Source of the DNA: JASFTV01 sp050050615
Lineage (GTDB): Bacteria; Desulfobacterota; DSM-4660; Desulfatiglandales; HGW-15
Assembly (NCBI GenBank): GCA_050050615.1
Contig: JASFTV010000094.1
Location: forward strand, 1-11,142
Direction: 5' to 3'
DNA length: 11,142 nt
Part shown: positions 1 through 6,632 of the stretch, piece after piece
How the letters are laid out: each line of letters starts with the position of its first letter
Position numbering within the stretch: position 1 is the first letter of the stretch
The notes under the pieces: generated by a model
What the model was told of the DNA's origin: nothing
The model's input: the letters and a program-made list of their open reading frames with translations, nothing else
Databases searched by the model: none
Translations under genes and position numbers: made by a program

Positions 1-502
1 GCTTTCTTGAGCCATCGGTCATTGCGGCTACTGGACTGTTTTTACTGCTCGCCAGGACAGTAAAGTGTTCCGGCATCTGATTGATTCGATCTCCGTGGCT
101 CATCCAGGCCATCTCTCCTTGCTGCTTCTTAAAGCCATGGAATAGATCCCGATCATCCTGAACCGTAATGACCGCACTTCCGTACTCCCTGTCGACCGCT
201 CTTTCGACGACCCCTCCGAGGATCTGGGTAAGATACTGCATGCCGTAGCATATCCCAAGAACCGGCAGATTGAGATTGAGAATCGCTTTGTCTGCCATCG
301 GCGCATTCTCATCATAGATACTGGCAGGCCCGCCTGAGAGGATAATGCCTTTGGGAGCGAAGGCTTTGATCCTCTCGAGGCTCATGTTAAAGGGGTGAAT
401 CTCGCAGTAAACCTGGGCCTCCCGGACCCTTCTCGCTATAAGCTGGGTATACTGGGATCCAAAATCGAGGATCAAAATCTTCTCTGCGTAGATGTCATTC
501 AC
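1..502 (-). CDS. guaA: GMP synthase (glutamine-hydrolysing), N-terminal part, cut by window edge
   Basis: GuaA aminates XMP to GMP with glutamine and ATP, the last step of GMP synthesis in the cytosol. The first 167 codons are present and cover most of the class I glutamine amidotransferase domain. Visible are the N-terminal KILILDFGSQYTQLIARRVRE block, the oxyanion region ILSGGPAS (about residues 54-61), the nucleophile Cys85 in GICYGMQ, and MSHGD near residue 134. The catalytic His/Glu pair, the ATP pyrophosphatase domain and the dimerisation domain lie beyond the left edge. I chose the GTG at 502 because it puts eight residues ahead of ILILDFG, much as in E. coli GuaA. An in-frame GTG at 514, overlapping the guaB stop as TAGTG, is the alternative. 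The gene starts 11 bp after guaB, so co-transcription and coupled translation are likely. No strong Shine-Dalgarno is visible; upstream there is only a purine-rich GAGAAAAG. Confidence 0.97.
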   Translation of the reverse strand, partial: MNDIYAEKILILDFGSQYTQLIARRVREAQVYCEIHPFNMSLERIKAFAPKGIILSGGPASIYDENAPMADKAILNLNLPVLGICYGMQYLTQILGGVVERAVDREYGSAVITVQDDRDLFHGFKKQQGEMAWMSHGDRINQMPEHFTVLASSKNSPVAAMTDGSRK

Positions 503-513
503 AGCTTTTCTCA

Positions 514-1977
514 CTATTCCACTTTGTAGTTCGGGGCCTCCTTGATGATGATCACATCATGGACATGCGCCTCCCTCAAGCCGGCAGCCGTGATCTGCAT
601 GAACTTCGCTTTCACCTGTAGCCCCTCAATATTCTGGCAGCCCACATAGCCCATGCCTGCCCTCAAGCCGCCCACAAGCTGGTAGACCGTATCTGCCAGA
701 GGGCCACGATGGGGCACCCGGCCTACGATACCCTCGGGCACCAGTTTCTTATCCGCCTGGATGTCCTCCTGGAAATACCGGTCCCTGCTTCCCTCTTTCA
801 TCGCCTCCATGGAGCCCATGCCCCTGTAGACCTTGTACGTTCTCCCTTGAAAGAGGATCGTCTCACCAGGGCTCTCTTCGGTGCCCGCAAAGAGGCTTCC
901 GATCATTACAGAATCCGCCCCAGCAGCCAAGGCCTTGGTGATGTCTCCAGAATACTTGATACCCCCATCTGCAATAAGGGGAATGCCCCATTTTCTTGCC
1001 TCTTCAGCGCAGTCCACGATGGCGGTCATCTGAGGCACCCCAACGCCTGCCACAACTCTTGTGGTGCATATGGATCCGGGGCCGACACCCACTTTCACCC
1101 CATCGACGCCCGCTTCGATCAAGCTTCTGGTGCCCTCCGACGTGGCCACGTTGCCTGCAATCAGTTCCATGTTGGGATACGCCTTCTTGATGTTCCTCAC
1201 CGCCTGAATAACCCCTTCGGAATGACCGTGAGCTGTATCGATCGCCACAACATCCACGTTCACCGCGACCAACCGGCCGATCCTGTCCTCCATATCCGGT
1301 CCAACTCCCACAGCCGCACCGACCCTCAATCGGCCCAGTTGATCCTTACAGGAATTGGGGTATTTTCTTATCTTTTCGATATCCTTGATAGTGATGAGCC
1401 CGATGAGTTTGCCATCATCATCGACCACCAGAAGCTTCTCGATCCGTCTTTCGTGGAGGATCTTCTTTGATTCCTCTAGGGTGATGCCTGCCTTGGCCGT
1501 GGCCAAATTCTCCTTGGTCATGACCGCCTCTACCGCCTGGTCAAGGTTCGTCTCGAATCTCAGGTCCCTGTTCGTAATGATGCCCACCAGGTTCCCCTCC
1601 TTGACCACCGGCACCCCTGAGATCCTGAATTTCCTCATGATTTCCAGAACTTCATAGAGTTTTCTATCCGGCTCTATGGAAATGGGATCAACAATCATAC
1701 CGCTTTCTGATTTCTTGACCTTTTCCACTTCCAAGGCCTGCCGCTCGACACTCATATTCTTGTGCACAAAACCGATGCCGCCCTGTCTTGCCATGGTAAT
1801 GGCGGTTTCCGATTCCGTCACCGTGTCCATCGCCGCGCTGACAATGGGGATATTCAGCCCAATATTCTTTGACAACCTTGTCTTTACGTCCACCTCGCCC
1901 GGCAAAACACCAGACATATCCGGTATCAGGATCAGATCATCAAAAGTGTACCCCCGTTTCATATCTTTACGCTCCAT
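514..1977 (-). CDS. guaB: IMP dehydrogenase
   Basis: GuaB oxidises IMP to XMP with NAD+, the committed step towards guanine nucleotides. The protein has 487 residues, the usual bacterial length. It shows the N-terminal TFDDLILIP and AAMDTVTE blocks. A tandem CBS (Bateman) insertion spans roughly residues 95-200, with ISGVPVV and KLLVVD repeats. The catalytic loop GPGSICTTR carries Cys304. ADGGIKYSGD (336-345) binds phosphate, and the mobile flap has Arg400-Tyr401 in DRYFQ. The C-terminal EGIVGRVPHRGPL block is intact. The start is the ATG at 1977, because GGGAGGA lies 5 nt upstream of it. A longer reading from ATG 1995 would place that Shine-Dalgarno inside the coding region. In the family, the CBS pair senses adenine and guanine nucleotides, and GuaB is a known ppGpp target in several bacteria; neither effect can be read from this sequence. 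The gene lies 71 bp after ppx and 11 bp before guaA. Confidence 0.98.
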   Translation of the reverse strand: MERKDMKRGYTFDDLILIPDMSGVLPGEVDVKTRLSKNIGLNIPIVSAAMDTVTESETAITMARQGGIGFVHKNMSVERQALEVEKVKKSESGMIVDPISIEPDRKLYEVLEIMRKFRISGVPVVKEGNLVGIITNRDLRFETNLDQAVEAVMTKENLATAKAGITLEESKKILHERRIEKLLVVDDDGKLIGLITIKDIEKIRKYPNSCKDQLGRLRVGAAVGVGPDMEDRIGRLVAVNVDVVAIDTAHGHSEGVIQAVRNIKKAYPNMELIAGNVATSEGTRSLIEAGVDGVKVGVGPGSICTTRVVAGVGVPQMTAIVDCAEEARKWGIPLIADGGIKYSGDITKALAAGADSVMIGSLFAGTEESPGETILFQGRTYKVYRGMGSMEAMKEGSRDRYFQEDIQADKKLVPEGIVGRVPHRGPLADTVYQLVGGLRAGMGYVGCQNIEGLQVKAKFMQITAAGLREAHVHDVIIIKEAPNYKVE

Positions 1978-1981
1978 TACG

Positions 1982-1988
1982 TCCTCCC
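1982..1988 (-). promoter_or_regulatory. Shine-Dalgarno of guaB (decides the start)
   Basis: GGGAGGA on the minus strand sits four bases (CGTA) before the ATG at 1977. It is the strongest ribosome binding site seen in the window and fixes the guaB start at 1977 rather than at the upstream in-frame ATG at 1995. Confidence 0.8.
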
Positions 1989-2048
1989 TGCACATCGAGG
2001 GTTCTTGTTCGCCCCGAGCTGAAAAAAATGATGACTCATTCGCTCTTT

Positions 2049-3023
2049 CTATGTGGACGATTCAGCCAAGTATTCTATCAGAATCCCCTCCAACATATCC
2101 GAAAAACTCACCAGCATTTCAGGGTACCTGAAAAACCGCAAAATGCCCATGACCACCATAGACCCGGCGACAATCACATCCGCTCTGCCCCGATCCAGGC
2201 CGGGAAGTGTCAATCTTTCCTCAAAGGTCATGGACCTCATTTTTGCAAAAAGATCTTCAAGCCCTTCTCTTCTCAACACCAGACCGTGTATGTTGTCATG
2301 GCCTATCTCGTTTGTTTCTATGCGATGAATCATTGCGGCCAGGGTGGCGACCGTCCCGCCCGTGCCTACGAGAAGGTAATCGTTTTCAGGATACGTTTGC
2401 CGAGGGAAGGCTTCCAGAAGGATCTTGGCAATCGATTCTTCAAGGCTTTTTATGCCTTTCTCCTCCGGAGGATCCGAGGTCAGGTGCTTCTGCGTCAAGA
2501 CCATCGCTCCCAGGGGAATCGATTTGGCCCATGTTTGCTCTTCTTTCCCGACCAGGAACTCCGTTGTCCCTCCCCCTAGATCAAAGACAATAAAAGGCTT
2601 GCCATGAATGCTTAGAGAGTGAAGAACACCCCGACCCGTAAGCCGTGCCTCCTCCTCACCCGAGATGACGGTTGTTCTAATGCCTGTGCGCTCGTAAATC
2701 AGGTTGACAAAGCGGTCTTTGTTCGACGCCTTCCTCACGACGCCTGTTGAAACCGCCCGAATGGCTCTTACATTGAATCTTGTTGCGGTCGAGGCAAAAT
2801 CTTCCAGGACCTTCAAGGCCCGATCAATCGCCTCCGGCTTGATGCTCTCGATTTCTTCTTCAGCGAAATCTTCAGCCAGACGGATGTAGGCCCTCTGTCT
2901 GAGAACAGGACGGAAAAGCCGTGAATCGGCAACCACTTGCGTAATCAGCAGCCTGGCGGTGTGAGTCCCGATATCTATGGACGCAAGATTTACACCAGAT
3001 GCTCGACTTTTCTCACGGGCCAT
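2049..3023 (-). CDS. Ppx/GppA-family phosphatase (short, single-module form)
   Basis: This is an ASKHA-fold phosphatase of the exopolyphosphatase / pppGpp phosphohydrolase family. Members remove the terminal phosphate of polyphosphate or of pppGpp. The protein has 324 residues. In order it shows the first phosphate loop IDIGTHTARLL (16-26), GVVRKASN (94-101), SGEEEARL (121-128) with the family's catalytic glutamate, DLGGGTTEF (148-156), GTGGT (220-224), and GRADVIVAG (279-287) near the end. It stops where the ASKHA core ends, so it lacks the C-terminal HD-like region of the long (about 500-residue) E. coli Ppx and GppA; short forms are common. The ATG at 3023 is the only good start in frame, but no clear Shine-Dalgarno precedes it; the nearest AGGA lies in the arm of a small hairpin. 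guaB follows after 71 bp in the same direction. Whether it acts on polyphosphate or pppGpp cannot be told from sequence alone. Confidence 0.92.
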   Translation of the reverse strand: MAREKSRASGVNLASIDIGTHTARLLITQVVADSRLFRPVLRQRAYIRLAEDFAEEEIESIKPEAIDRALKVLEDFASTATRFNVRAIRAVSTGVVRKASNKDRFVNLIYERTGIRTTVISGEEEARLTGRGVLHSLSIHGKPFIVFDLGGGTTEFLVGKEEQTWAKSIPLGAMVLTQKHLTSDPPEEKGIKSLEESIAKILLEAFPRQTYPENDYLLVGTGGTVATLAAMIHRIETNEIGHDNIHGLVLRREGLEDLFAKMRSMTFEERLTLPGLDRGRADVIVAGSMVVMGILRFFRYPEMLVSFSDMLEGILIEYLAESST

Positions 3024-3130
3024 GTTGGTTACAGGATTTTTCCTGATCGCGTAGTACAGGTTGCCATCATCTCTCGAACATGCCTTTTGCCCTAACTGCT
3101 CGCTCGAGGCACAAGCGGTGAGAAGTATCC

Positions 3131-3139
3131 TGATACAAT
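3131..3139 (+). promoter_or_regulatory. Possible extended -10 element, plus strand
   Basis: TGATACAAT fits the extended -10 form TGn-TATAAT with one mismatch. No good -35 lies at the usual distance. The element overlaps the inverted repeat GTATC-CT-GATAC (3125-3136), which would suit an operator. Predicted transcription starts near 3146, exactly at an ATG that opens a 137-codon frame, so any message would be leaderless. Confidence 0.22.
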
Positions 3140-3204
3140 CTATTTATGTCGCGAGTAATAGATCCACTTATCCGCTCAGTGGAGAGAGGGCAGAGAAAAT
3201 TATG

Positions 3205-3261
3205 GGCCAACCTGGAGCGACGGGCTCAAAATCGCCCGTGCAAATGGTTGGCCGCTCAACC
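3205..3261 (-). promoter_or_regulatory. Nested hairpin with competing alternative pairing; candidate leader RNA switch
   Basis: An outer 8-bp stem (GGCCAACC 3205-3212 with GGTTGGCC 3246-3253) encloses a second stem (ACGGGC 3220-3225 with GCCCGT 3234-3239). The inner stem extends by two pairs across a one-base bulge. The internal loop is TGGA opposite AAAT, and the apical loop has 8 nt. GGTTG (3246-3250) can pair instead with CAACC at 3257-3261, so two mutually exclusive hairpins are possible. On the minus strand this would lie about 180 nt upstream of the ppx start, within a leader from the candidate promoter at 3309-3337. It matches no riboswitch class that I can recall. The symmetry is a direct observation; a regulatory role is inference, and the strand is not certain. 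Confidence 0.35.
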
Positions 3262-3308
3262 TACCGATCAGGCAACCGTATTTCTCCTAGATAGGCTGAC
3301 ATGCTGGA

Positions 3309-3337
3309 AAAGTATCAAAGGGGAAAAGGTTTTTCAA
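3309..3337 (-). promoter_or_regulatory. Candidate sigma-70-type promoter for the ppx-guaB-guaA leader
   Basis: On the minus strand, TTGAAA (3337-3332) is followed by 17 bp and then TACTTT (3314-3309), which is preceded by TGA as in an extended -10. Transcription would begin near 3302, giving a leader of about 280 nt before ppx that includes the hairpins at 3205-3261. It lies just downstream of the rarD stop, as expected for the start of a new transcription unit. Confidence 0.4.
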
Positions 3338-3433
3338 GATCTAAAAGGGGGACTCCCGCCTATCGGCCATTCCACACACACGTGTCAATCCGTCCTTTTG
3401 GAACCCGCGCCTATCAAGAAACCAGGGACCGTT

Positions 3434-4339
3434 TCAGGAAGACCCCTTTTTTGCATAGAGCCTCTGAAAAGACAGGGAGTCCACGACAAAGATGGTCAGT
3501 CCACTCCAGATGCATCCGAATGTGACGAGATAGGCCAGGGTGAAGGGTTCCTCATATAGGAACACCGCCAACATGAATTGAAGACTCGGGGCGAGGTACT
3601 GCAAGAGTCCGATCGTGCTGTACCGGAGTTTGCGCGCCGCACTGGTAAACCAGACCAGGGGCAATGAGGTCACCGCTCCGGCCAGAGCAAGCAATACGGT
3701 CGTCTTCCAATGGATGACCCCGAAGGCGCCCGTGCCTTGCCGGGCTGCAAAAGCCAGGTATCCGAATGCAGGGAGGAAGAGGAGGCTCGTCTCCACAAAC
3801 AACCCGTTCAGCGACTCGATTCGGACGGTCTTTCGCAAGAGACCGTAGAATCCGAAGCTGAATGCCAAACCGAGTGAGATCCACGGCAACGCGCCAAACT
3901 TAAGAGTCAGGTTGAGGGTCCCTGCTGCGGCCAGCAGCACCGCTACAGCCTGCCATCGCCTAAGCCTCTCCCGCAGGAACACCATCCCGAGCAGAACGTT
4001 GACCAGGGGATTAATAAAGTAGCCCAGGCTGGCCTGAAGAACCCTTTCGGTGGATATGGCGTAGATAAAAATAAACCAGTTCGTCGCCGCGATTGCAGCC
4101 GTGAGGACCAGTGTGCCCAGGACCTTTGACTTGCCGAGAGCCTCCCGCAAAGGCGCCCATTCTCGACCGAATGTGATGAGCACTGCTGTAAAGGGAACTG
4201 CCCAGACCACCCTGTGACACAAGACGTTCACGGGCGACACATGCTGGACAGCCTTGAAGTATATGGGCACAAGTCCCCAGAAGCCAAAGGCGGCCAGGGC
4301 GTAGAACACGCCCAGCTTTTGTTCCCGGGATACATTCAA
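3434..4339 (-). CDS. rarD: RarD-type EamA-family permease
   Basis: An inner-membrane protein of the drug/metabolite transporter superfamily. It has about ten hydrophobic segments arranged as two EamA halves. The assignment rests on close similarity to E. coli RarD across conserved stretches: WGLVPIYFKA near the N-terminus, HRVVWAVPF, the ASLGYFINPLVNVLLGM stretch followed by FLRERLRRWQ, LGLAFSFGFYGLLRK, and the C-terminal LQYLAPSLQFMLAVF. RarD was named from a chloramphenicol-sensitivity phenotype; its natural substrate is not established, so none is assigned here. I prefer the TTG at 4339 (301 residues), because the minus-strand sequence GAGGGTGATC lies at good distance upstream and resembles the complement of the 16S 3' end. 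The GTG at 4348 (304 residues) is the alternative. The gene is separated from murJ upstream by about 320 bp and from ppx downstream by 410 bp, so it may be its own transcription unit. Confidence 0.92.
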   Translation of the reverse strand: MNVSREQKLGVFYALAAFGFWGLVPIYFKAVQHVSPVNVLCHRVVWAVPFTAVLITFGREWAPLREALGKSKVLGTLVLTAAIAATNWFIFIYAISTERVLQASLGYFINPLVNVLLGMVFLRERLRRWQAVAVLLAAAGTLNLTLKFGALPWISLGLAFSFGFYGLLRKTVRIESLNGLFVETSLLFLPAFGYLAFAARQGTGAFGVIHWKTTVLLALAGAVTSLPLVWFTSAARKLRYSTIGLLQYLAPSLQFMLAVFLYEEPFTLAYLVTFGCIWSGLTIFVVDSLSFQRLYAKKGSS

Positions 4340-4661
4340 AAAGATCACCCTCTCGTCCGGTCCTCTCTTTTCCCATTCACCGCGGCACGATAGAGGCTTT
4401 CTTGGGGGATACCTGGCCTTACACCCGTCCGGGCTTCCATGCCTTTATCATGCTATTGATCCCCGCCTCCACCCCTGAGCTTTACCCATAGGTCCCCTGC
4501 TGGAGACAGGGGATACACGCCTTCTGACAATCCCCAACTGTGCAGTCGGGAGGCTGAGACCGCAATTCAGATCAAATAGCCTGGCTTACCCGCGATGACA
4601 AATGACGACACGGCTGGTTTGCGAATGGGTTTTAGAAAGACCCAGAGGGCAAAGAGTGCGG
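4340..4661. other. Gap between murJ and rarD; no gene seen
   Basis: No plausible coding frame is visible. The only frame entering from the left is an out-of-frame overlap with the start of rarD. Two hairpins are clear: TGGGT/ACCCA (4626-4630 with 4640-4644) just after the murJ stop, and TCCCCTG/CAGGGGA (4493-4499 with 4507-4513, 7-nt loop). Neither is followed by a T-run on either strand, so intrinsic termination is not supported. No consensus promoter stands out for rarD; TGATAAAGG on the minus strand around 4450 is a weak -10 candidate without a -35. Confidence 0.6.
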
Positions 4662-6284
4662 TTACCCAGCCTTGAGTCTTCTCAGGATCGGCCTAAATAT
4701 GTCCAATATGGAGACGAGCTCACGACAACCCATGATCCCTGTTAGACCAAAGTATATGATCGCACCGATCAAGACCAGACCACCCACCTGAGCAGTCAGG
4801 TTCCATAGGCTTGGCGAAAAGTTTGGCACAAACCATTGAGAGTAAGCATAATAGATTCCGATACCCATGATTAGTGAAGCAAATACACTCTTCGAGGCAG
4901 TCACCATGATGGGCCTTAGATTCAAAGCACCCAGTCTCCTTTGAAGAAGAAAGACGAGAAGACAGAAATGTAACGCTGATGCCAGAGAGAGAGCCAGGGC
5001 CAACCCCCCGTGTTTCAGGGGCCCCATGAGTCCCAGGCTGAACATGAGGTGTGCCAGCATCGCGATAGCCGCCACTTTGACGGGTGTTTTTGTGTCCTGA
5101 AGGGCATAGAATGCTGAGACCATCACCCGGATCCCTGAGAAAGCCCAGAGCCCCACCGTGTAATAGAAAAGAGCTATGGCAGTCATGGTTGTGGAGAAGG
5201 AACTAAAGGCGCCCCTTTCAAAAAACAACTGTATAATCGGCTTCCCCAGGGCAATCAATCCAGCCATCGACGGAATGGTTATAAAAAAAACGAGTCTCAG
5301 GGCGTGGCCAAGGGTGTCCCTGAATTCATCAAGCTCCTTGCTGGCTACCTGTTTTGAAAGGGATGGAAGGGCTGCAGTGCTGATCGCAATGGCGAATACG
5401 CCCAACGGAAACGCCACCAGCCTGTCGGCGTAGTAGAGCCAGGAGACACTCCCCTCGGGCAAAAAGGAGGCAAGTAGCGTGCCTGTGAACTGATTCAACT
5501 GATAAATGGCAGAGCCGAAAATGGCAGGAAGCATGAGCAGACCGATCCTCTTCACAGCAGGGTGGTCGGGCTTCCAGTAGGGAACCAGGGAGACCCCCTT
5601 GTTGAGAACCCAAGGAATTTGGAGTGCGAGTTGCAAGATGCCCCCAATGAGGACGCCGATGGCCACACCCGTGACGGGCTGAGAAAAGTGAGGCGAAATC
5701 CACAACGTGGATGCAATGATGCCCACATTCAAGAAAATGGGTGCCGCCGCAGGCGCAGCAAAATGTCTGAGAGAATTCAGGATGCCCATGAAAAAAGCGA
5801 CGAGACTGATGAGGAAAATGTAGGGGAAGGTGATGCGGGTCAGCAAGACCGTGAGCTCGTATTTAACGCCTGAGCCACCGAAACCGAAGGCCTGAATTCT
5901 CACGATCCAGGGGGAGAGGAGAACGCCAAGGAGAGTCACCATGGCAAGGGCAATGGATAGGAGCGTGAGTGCCGCCCTTGCCAGCTGAAAGGCATCTTCT
6001 CTCGATTTTTGCGTCAAATATTCTGTAAAAACCGGGATAAAGGCTATGGTGAGGGACCCCTCGGCAAAGAGGCGCCTGAGCAGATTGGGGATACGAAAGG
6101 CCACAAAAAAGGCATCTGCAGCCATCCCCGCGCCGAAAAACCTGGCGACAACAATGTCGCGCACCAAACCCAGGATCCGACTCAAAAAGGTGAAGAACCC
6201 GACAGTTCCGGCAGCCTGGCTGACGCTCTGTTGTTCGGATAAGGCGAGTTCAGGAGTTCCCATGATCTGTTTTTGCCTTGACAT
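4662..6284 (-). CDS. murJ: Lipid II flippase MurJ (MviN)
   Basis: MurJ moves undecaprenyl-linked peptidoglycan precursor (lipid II) across the inner membrane. The protein has 540 residues with about 14 hydrophobic segments, as in the MviN/MOP superfamily. The N-terminal signature FLSRILGLVRDIVVARFFG carries Arg36 and Arg42, NLLRRLFAEG carries Arg70, and SWLYYADRL carries Arg288. These line up with E. coli Arg18, Arg24, Arg52 and Arg270, which are needed for function. The PFPYI-like ITFPYIFLISL and ALPSLSKQ blocks are also present. The ATG at 6284 overlaps the -35 of the proposed rpsT promoter and has no visible Shine-Dalgarno. The ATG at 6263 (MGTPELAL) is an alternative that would shorten an N-terminal tail longer than in E. 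coli. The gene is divergent from rpsT, with 70 bp between them. Confidence 0.96.
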   Translation of the reverse strand: MSRQKQIMGTPELALSEQQSVSQAAGTVGFFTFLSRILGLVRDIVVARFFGAGMAADAFFVAFRIPNLLRRLFAEGSLTIAFIPVFTEYLTQKSREDAFQLARAALTLLSIALAMVTLLGVLLSPWIVRIQAFGFGGSGVKYELTVLLTRITFPYIFLISLVAFFMGILNSLRHFAAPAAAPIFLNVGIIASTLWISPHFSQPVTGVAIGVLIGGILQLALQIPWVLNKGVSLVPYWKPDHPAVKRIGLLMLPAIFGSAIYQLNQFTGTLLASFLPEGSVSWLYYADRLVAFPLGVFAIAISTAALPSLSKQVASKELDEFRDTLGHALRLVFFITIPSMAGLIALGKPIIQLFFERGAFSSFSTTMTAIALFYYTVGLWAFSGIRVMVSAFYALQDTKTPVKVAAIAMLAHLMFSLGLMGPLKHGGLALALSLASALHFCLLVFLLQRRLGALNLRPIMVTASKSVFASLIMGIGIYYAYSQWFVPNFSPSLWNLTAQVGGLVLIGAIIYFGLTGIMGCRELVSILDIFRPILRRLKAG

Positions 6285-6306
6285 TTATCAATGCATTGCT
6301 TAATAA
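6278..6306 (+). promoter_or_regulatory. Candidate rpsT promoter
   Basis: A perfect -35 hexamer TTGACA (6278-6283) is followed by a 17-bp spacer and a weak -10, TAATAA (6301-6306). Transcription would start near 6313, leaving about 40 nt of leader with the Shine-Dalgarno intact. The -35 overlaps the first codons of murJ on the opposite strand. Confidence 0.5.
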
Positions 6307-6335
6307 AGAGTGTTTACTGCTTCACACTTGAATCC

Positions 6336-6341
6336 ATTATA
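6336..6341 (-). promoter_or_regulatory. Possible murJ -10 element
   Basis: TATAAT on the minus strand is a perfect -10 hexamer and would start murJ mRNA near 6329, 45 nt ahead of the ATG at 6284. The -35 is poor: TTGCCA lies only 14 bp upstream. The element lies immediately beside the rpsT Shine-Dalgarno, so part of the match may come from that purine-rich signal. Confidence 0.3.
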
Positions 6342-6346
6342 AGGAG
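6341..6346 (+). promoter_or_regulatory. Shine-Dalgarno of rpsT (supports the TTG start)
   Basis: AAGGAG lies 8 nt before the TTG at 6355. No ATG or GTG stands at the right position in frame, and the reading ATHKSALKRARQS directly after TTG is the conserved S20 N-terminus. Confidence 0.8.
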
Positions 6347-6354
6347 ATTGCAAA

Positions 6355-6627
6355 TTGGCAACCCATAAGTCAGCCCTGAAAAGGGCAAGGCAGAGCAAAG
6401 CCAGAAGACTGAGAAACATGCGTCACAAGACCAAGGCTAGAACCCTGATCAAGGAGATCAGAACGGCAGCAAACAATAACGACTCCGAAAAGGCCAACGA
6501 GACTCTAAAGAATGCGGTCTCCGTTCTCCAAAAGACCGCATCCAAGGGGGTTATTCACAAAAACAAGGCCTCCCGTACCATATCCCGCCTTGCTCGCCAG
6601 GTAAATCGGCTTACTTCAGAACAATAG
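6355..6627 (+). CDS. rpsT: 30S ribosomal protein S20
   Basis: S20 is a primary binding protein of the small ribosomal subunit that contacts helices at the bottom of the 30S particle. The product has 90 residues, close to the usual 87-90. It is very basic and starts with the conserved ATHKSALKRARQSKARRLRN; later come KARTLIKEIRTA, the GVIHKNKASRTISRLARQV block and a short tail. The start codon is TTG behind AAGGAG. E. coli rpsT also uses UUG, where the weak codon takes part in feedback repression by S20, so similar autoregulation is plausible here but not shown. This is the only plus-strand gene in the window. It diverges from murJ and ends 5 bp before the holA stop, in tail-to-tail arrangement. 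Confidence 0.98.
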   Translation: MATHKSALKRARQSKARRLRNMRHKTKARTLIKEIRTAANNNDSEKANETLKNAVSVLQKTASKGVIHKNKASRTISRLARQVNRLTSEQ

Positions 6628-6632
6628 CGCTC

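Larger units (their letters stand above)
3024..3433. other. Gap between rarD and ppx; structured, no convincing gene
   Basis: No minus-strand reading frame of useful length exists here, and plus-strand frames are unconvincing. Inverted repeats are dense: CAGGA/TCCTG (3032-3045), GTATC/GATAC (3125-3136), TCCACT/AGTGGA (3163-3168 with 3178-3183), the nested hairpin 3205-3253, and its competitor 3246-3261. There is also an ACACGTGT palindrome at 3378-3385. CCGCTCA occurs twice (3172-3178 and 3252-3258). Candidate promoters lie on both strands (3309-3337 minus, 3131-3139 plus). No tRNA, RNase P, 6S, SRP or familiar riboswitch consensus is recognised. The most economical reading is the 5' region of ppx-guaB-guaA. 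Confidence 0.6.

Noticed and set aside
709..1470. 253-codon plus-strand frame opposite guaB
   Set aside because: It is antisense to well-conserved IMPDH coding sequence and has no recognisable domain or ribosome binding site; long shadow frames are expected there.
2018..2036. T-run (minus strand) after ppx as an intrinsic terminator
   Set aside because: Seven Ts occur, but only a 4-bp palindrome (ATGA-G-TCAT) with a 1-nt centre precedes them, which cannot form a terminator stem.
1869..2579. 236-codon plus-strand frame spanning the guaB-ppx junction
   Set aside because: Overlaps two conserved genes in antisense; its translation is rich in His/Arg/Pro, typical of a shadow frame.
3146..3300. 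6S RNA, RNase P RNA, SRP RNA or known riboswitch in the 3024-3433 gap
   Set aside because: None of the conserved sequence blocks of these RNAs that I know is present; only generic stems are seen.
3378..3385. ACACGTGT palindrome as an operator
   Set aside because: It lies in a CA-rich run and is short; nothing nearby links it to a regulator.
4011..4376. 121-codon minus-strand frame overlapping the start of rarD
   Set aside because: Out of frame with rarD, which has clear family motifs; no motif of its own.
4493..4513. 7-bp hairpin TCCCCTG/CAGGGGA as a terminator for murJ
   Set aside because: About 150 bp past the murJ stop and with no T-run on either strand; noted only as an inverted repeat.
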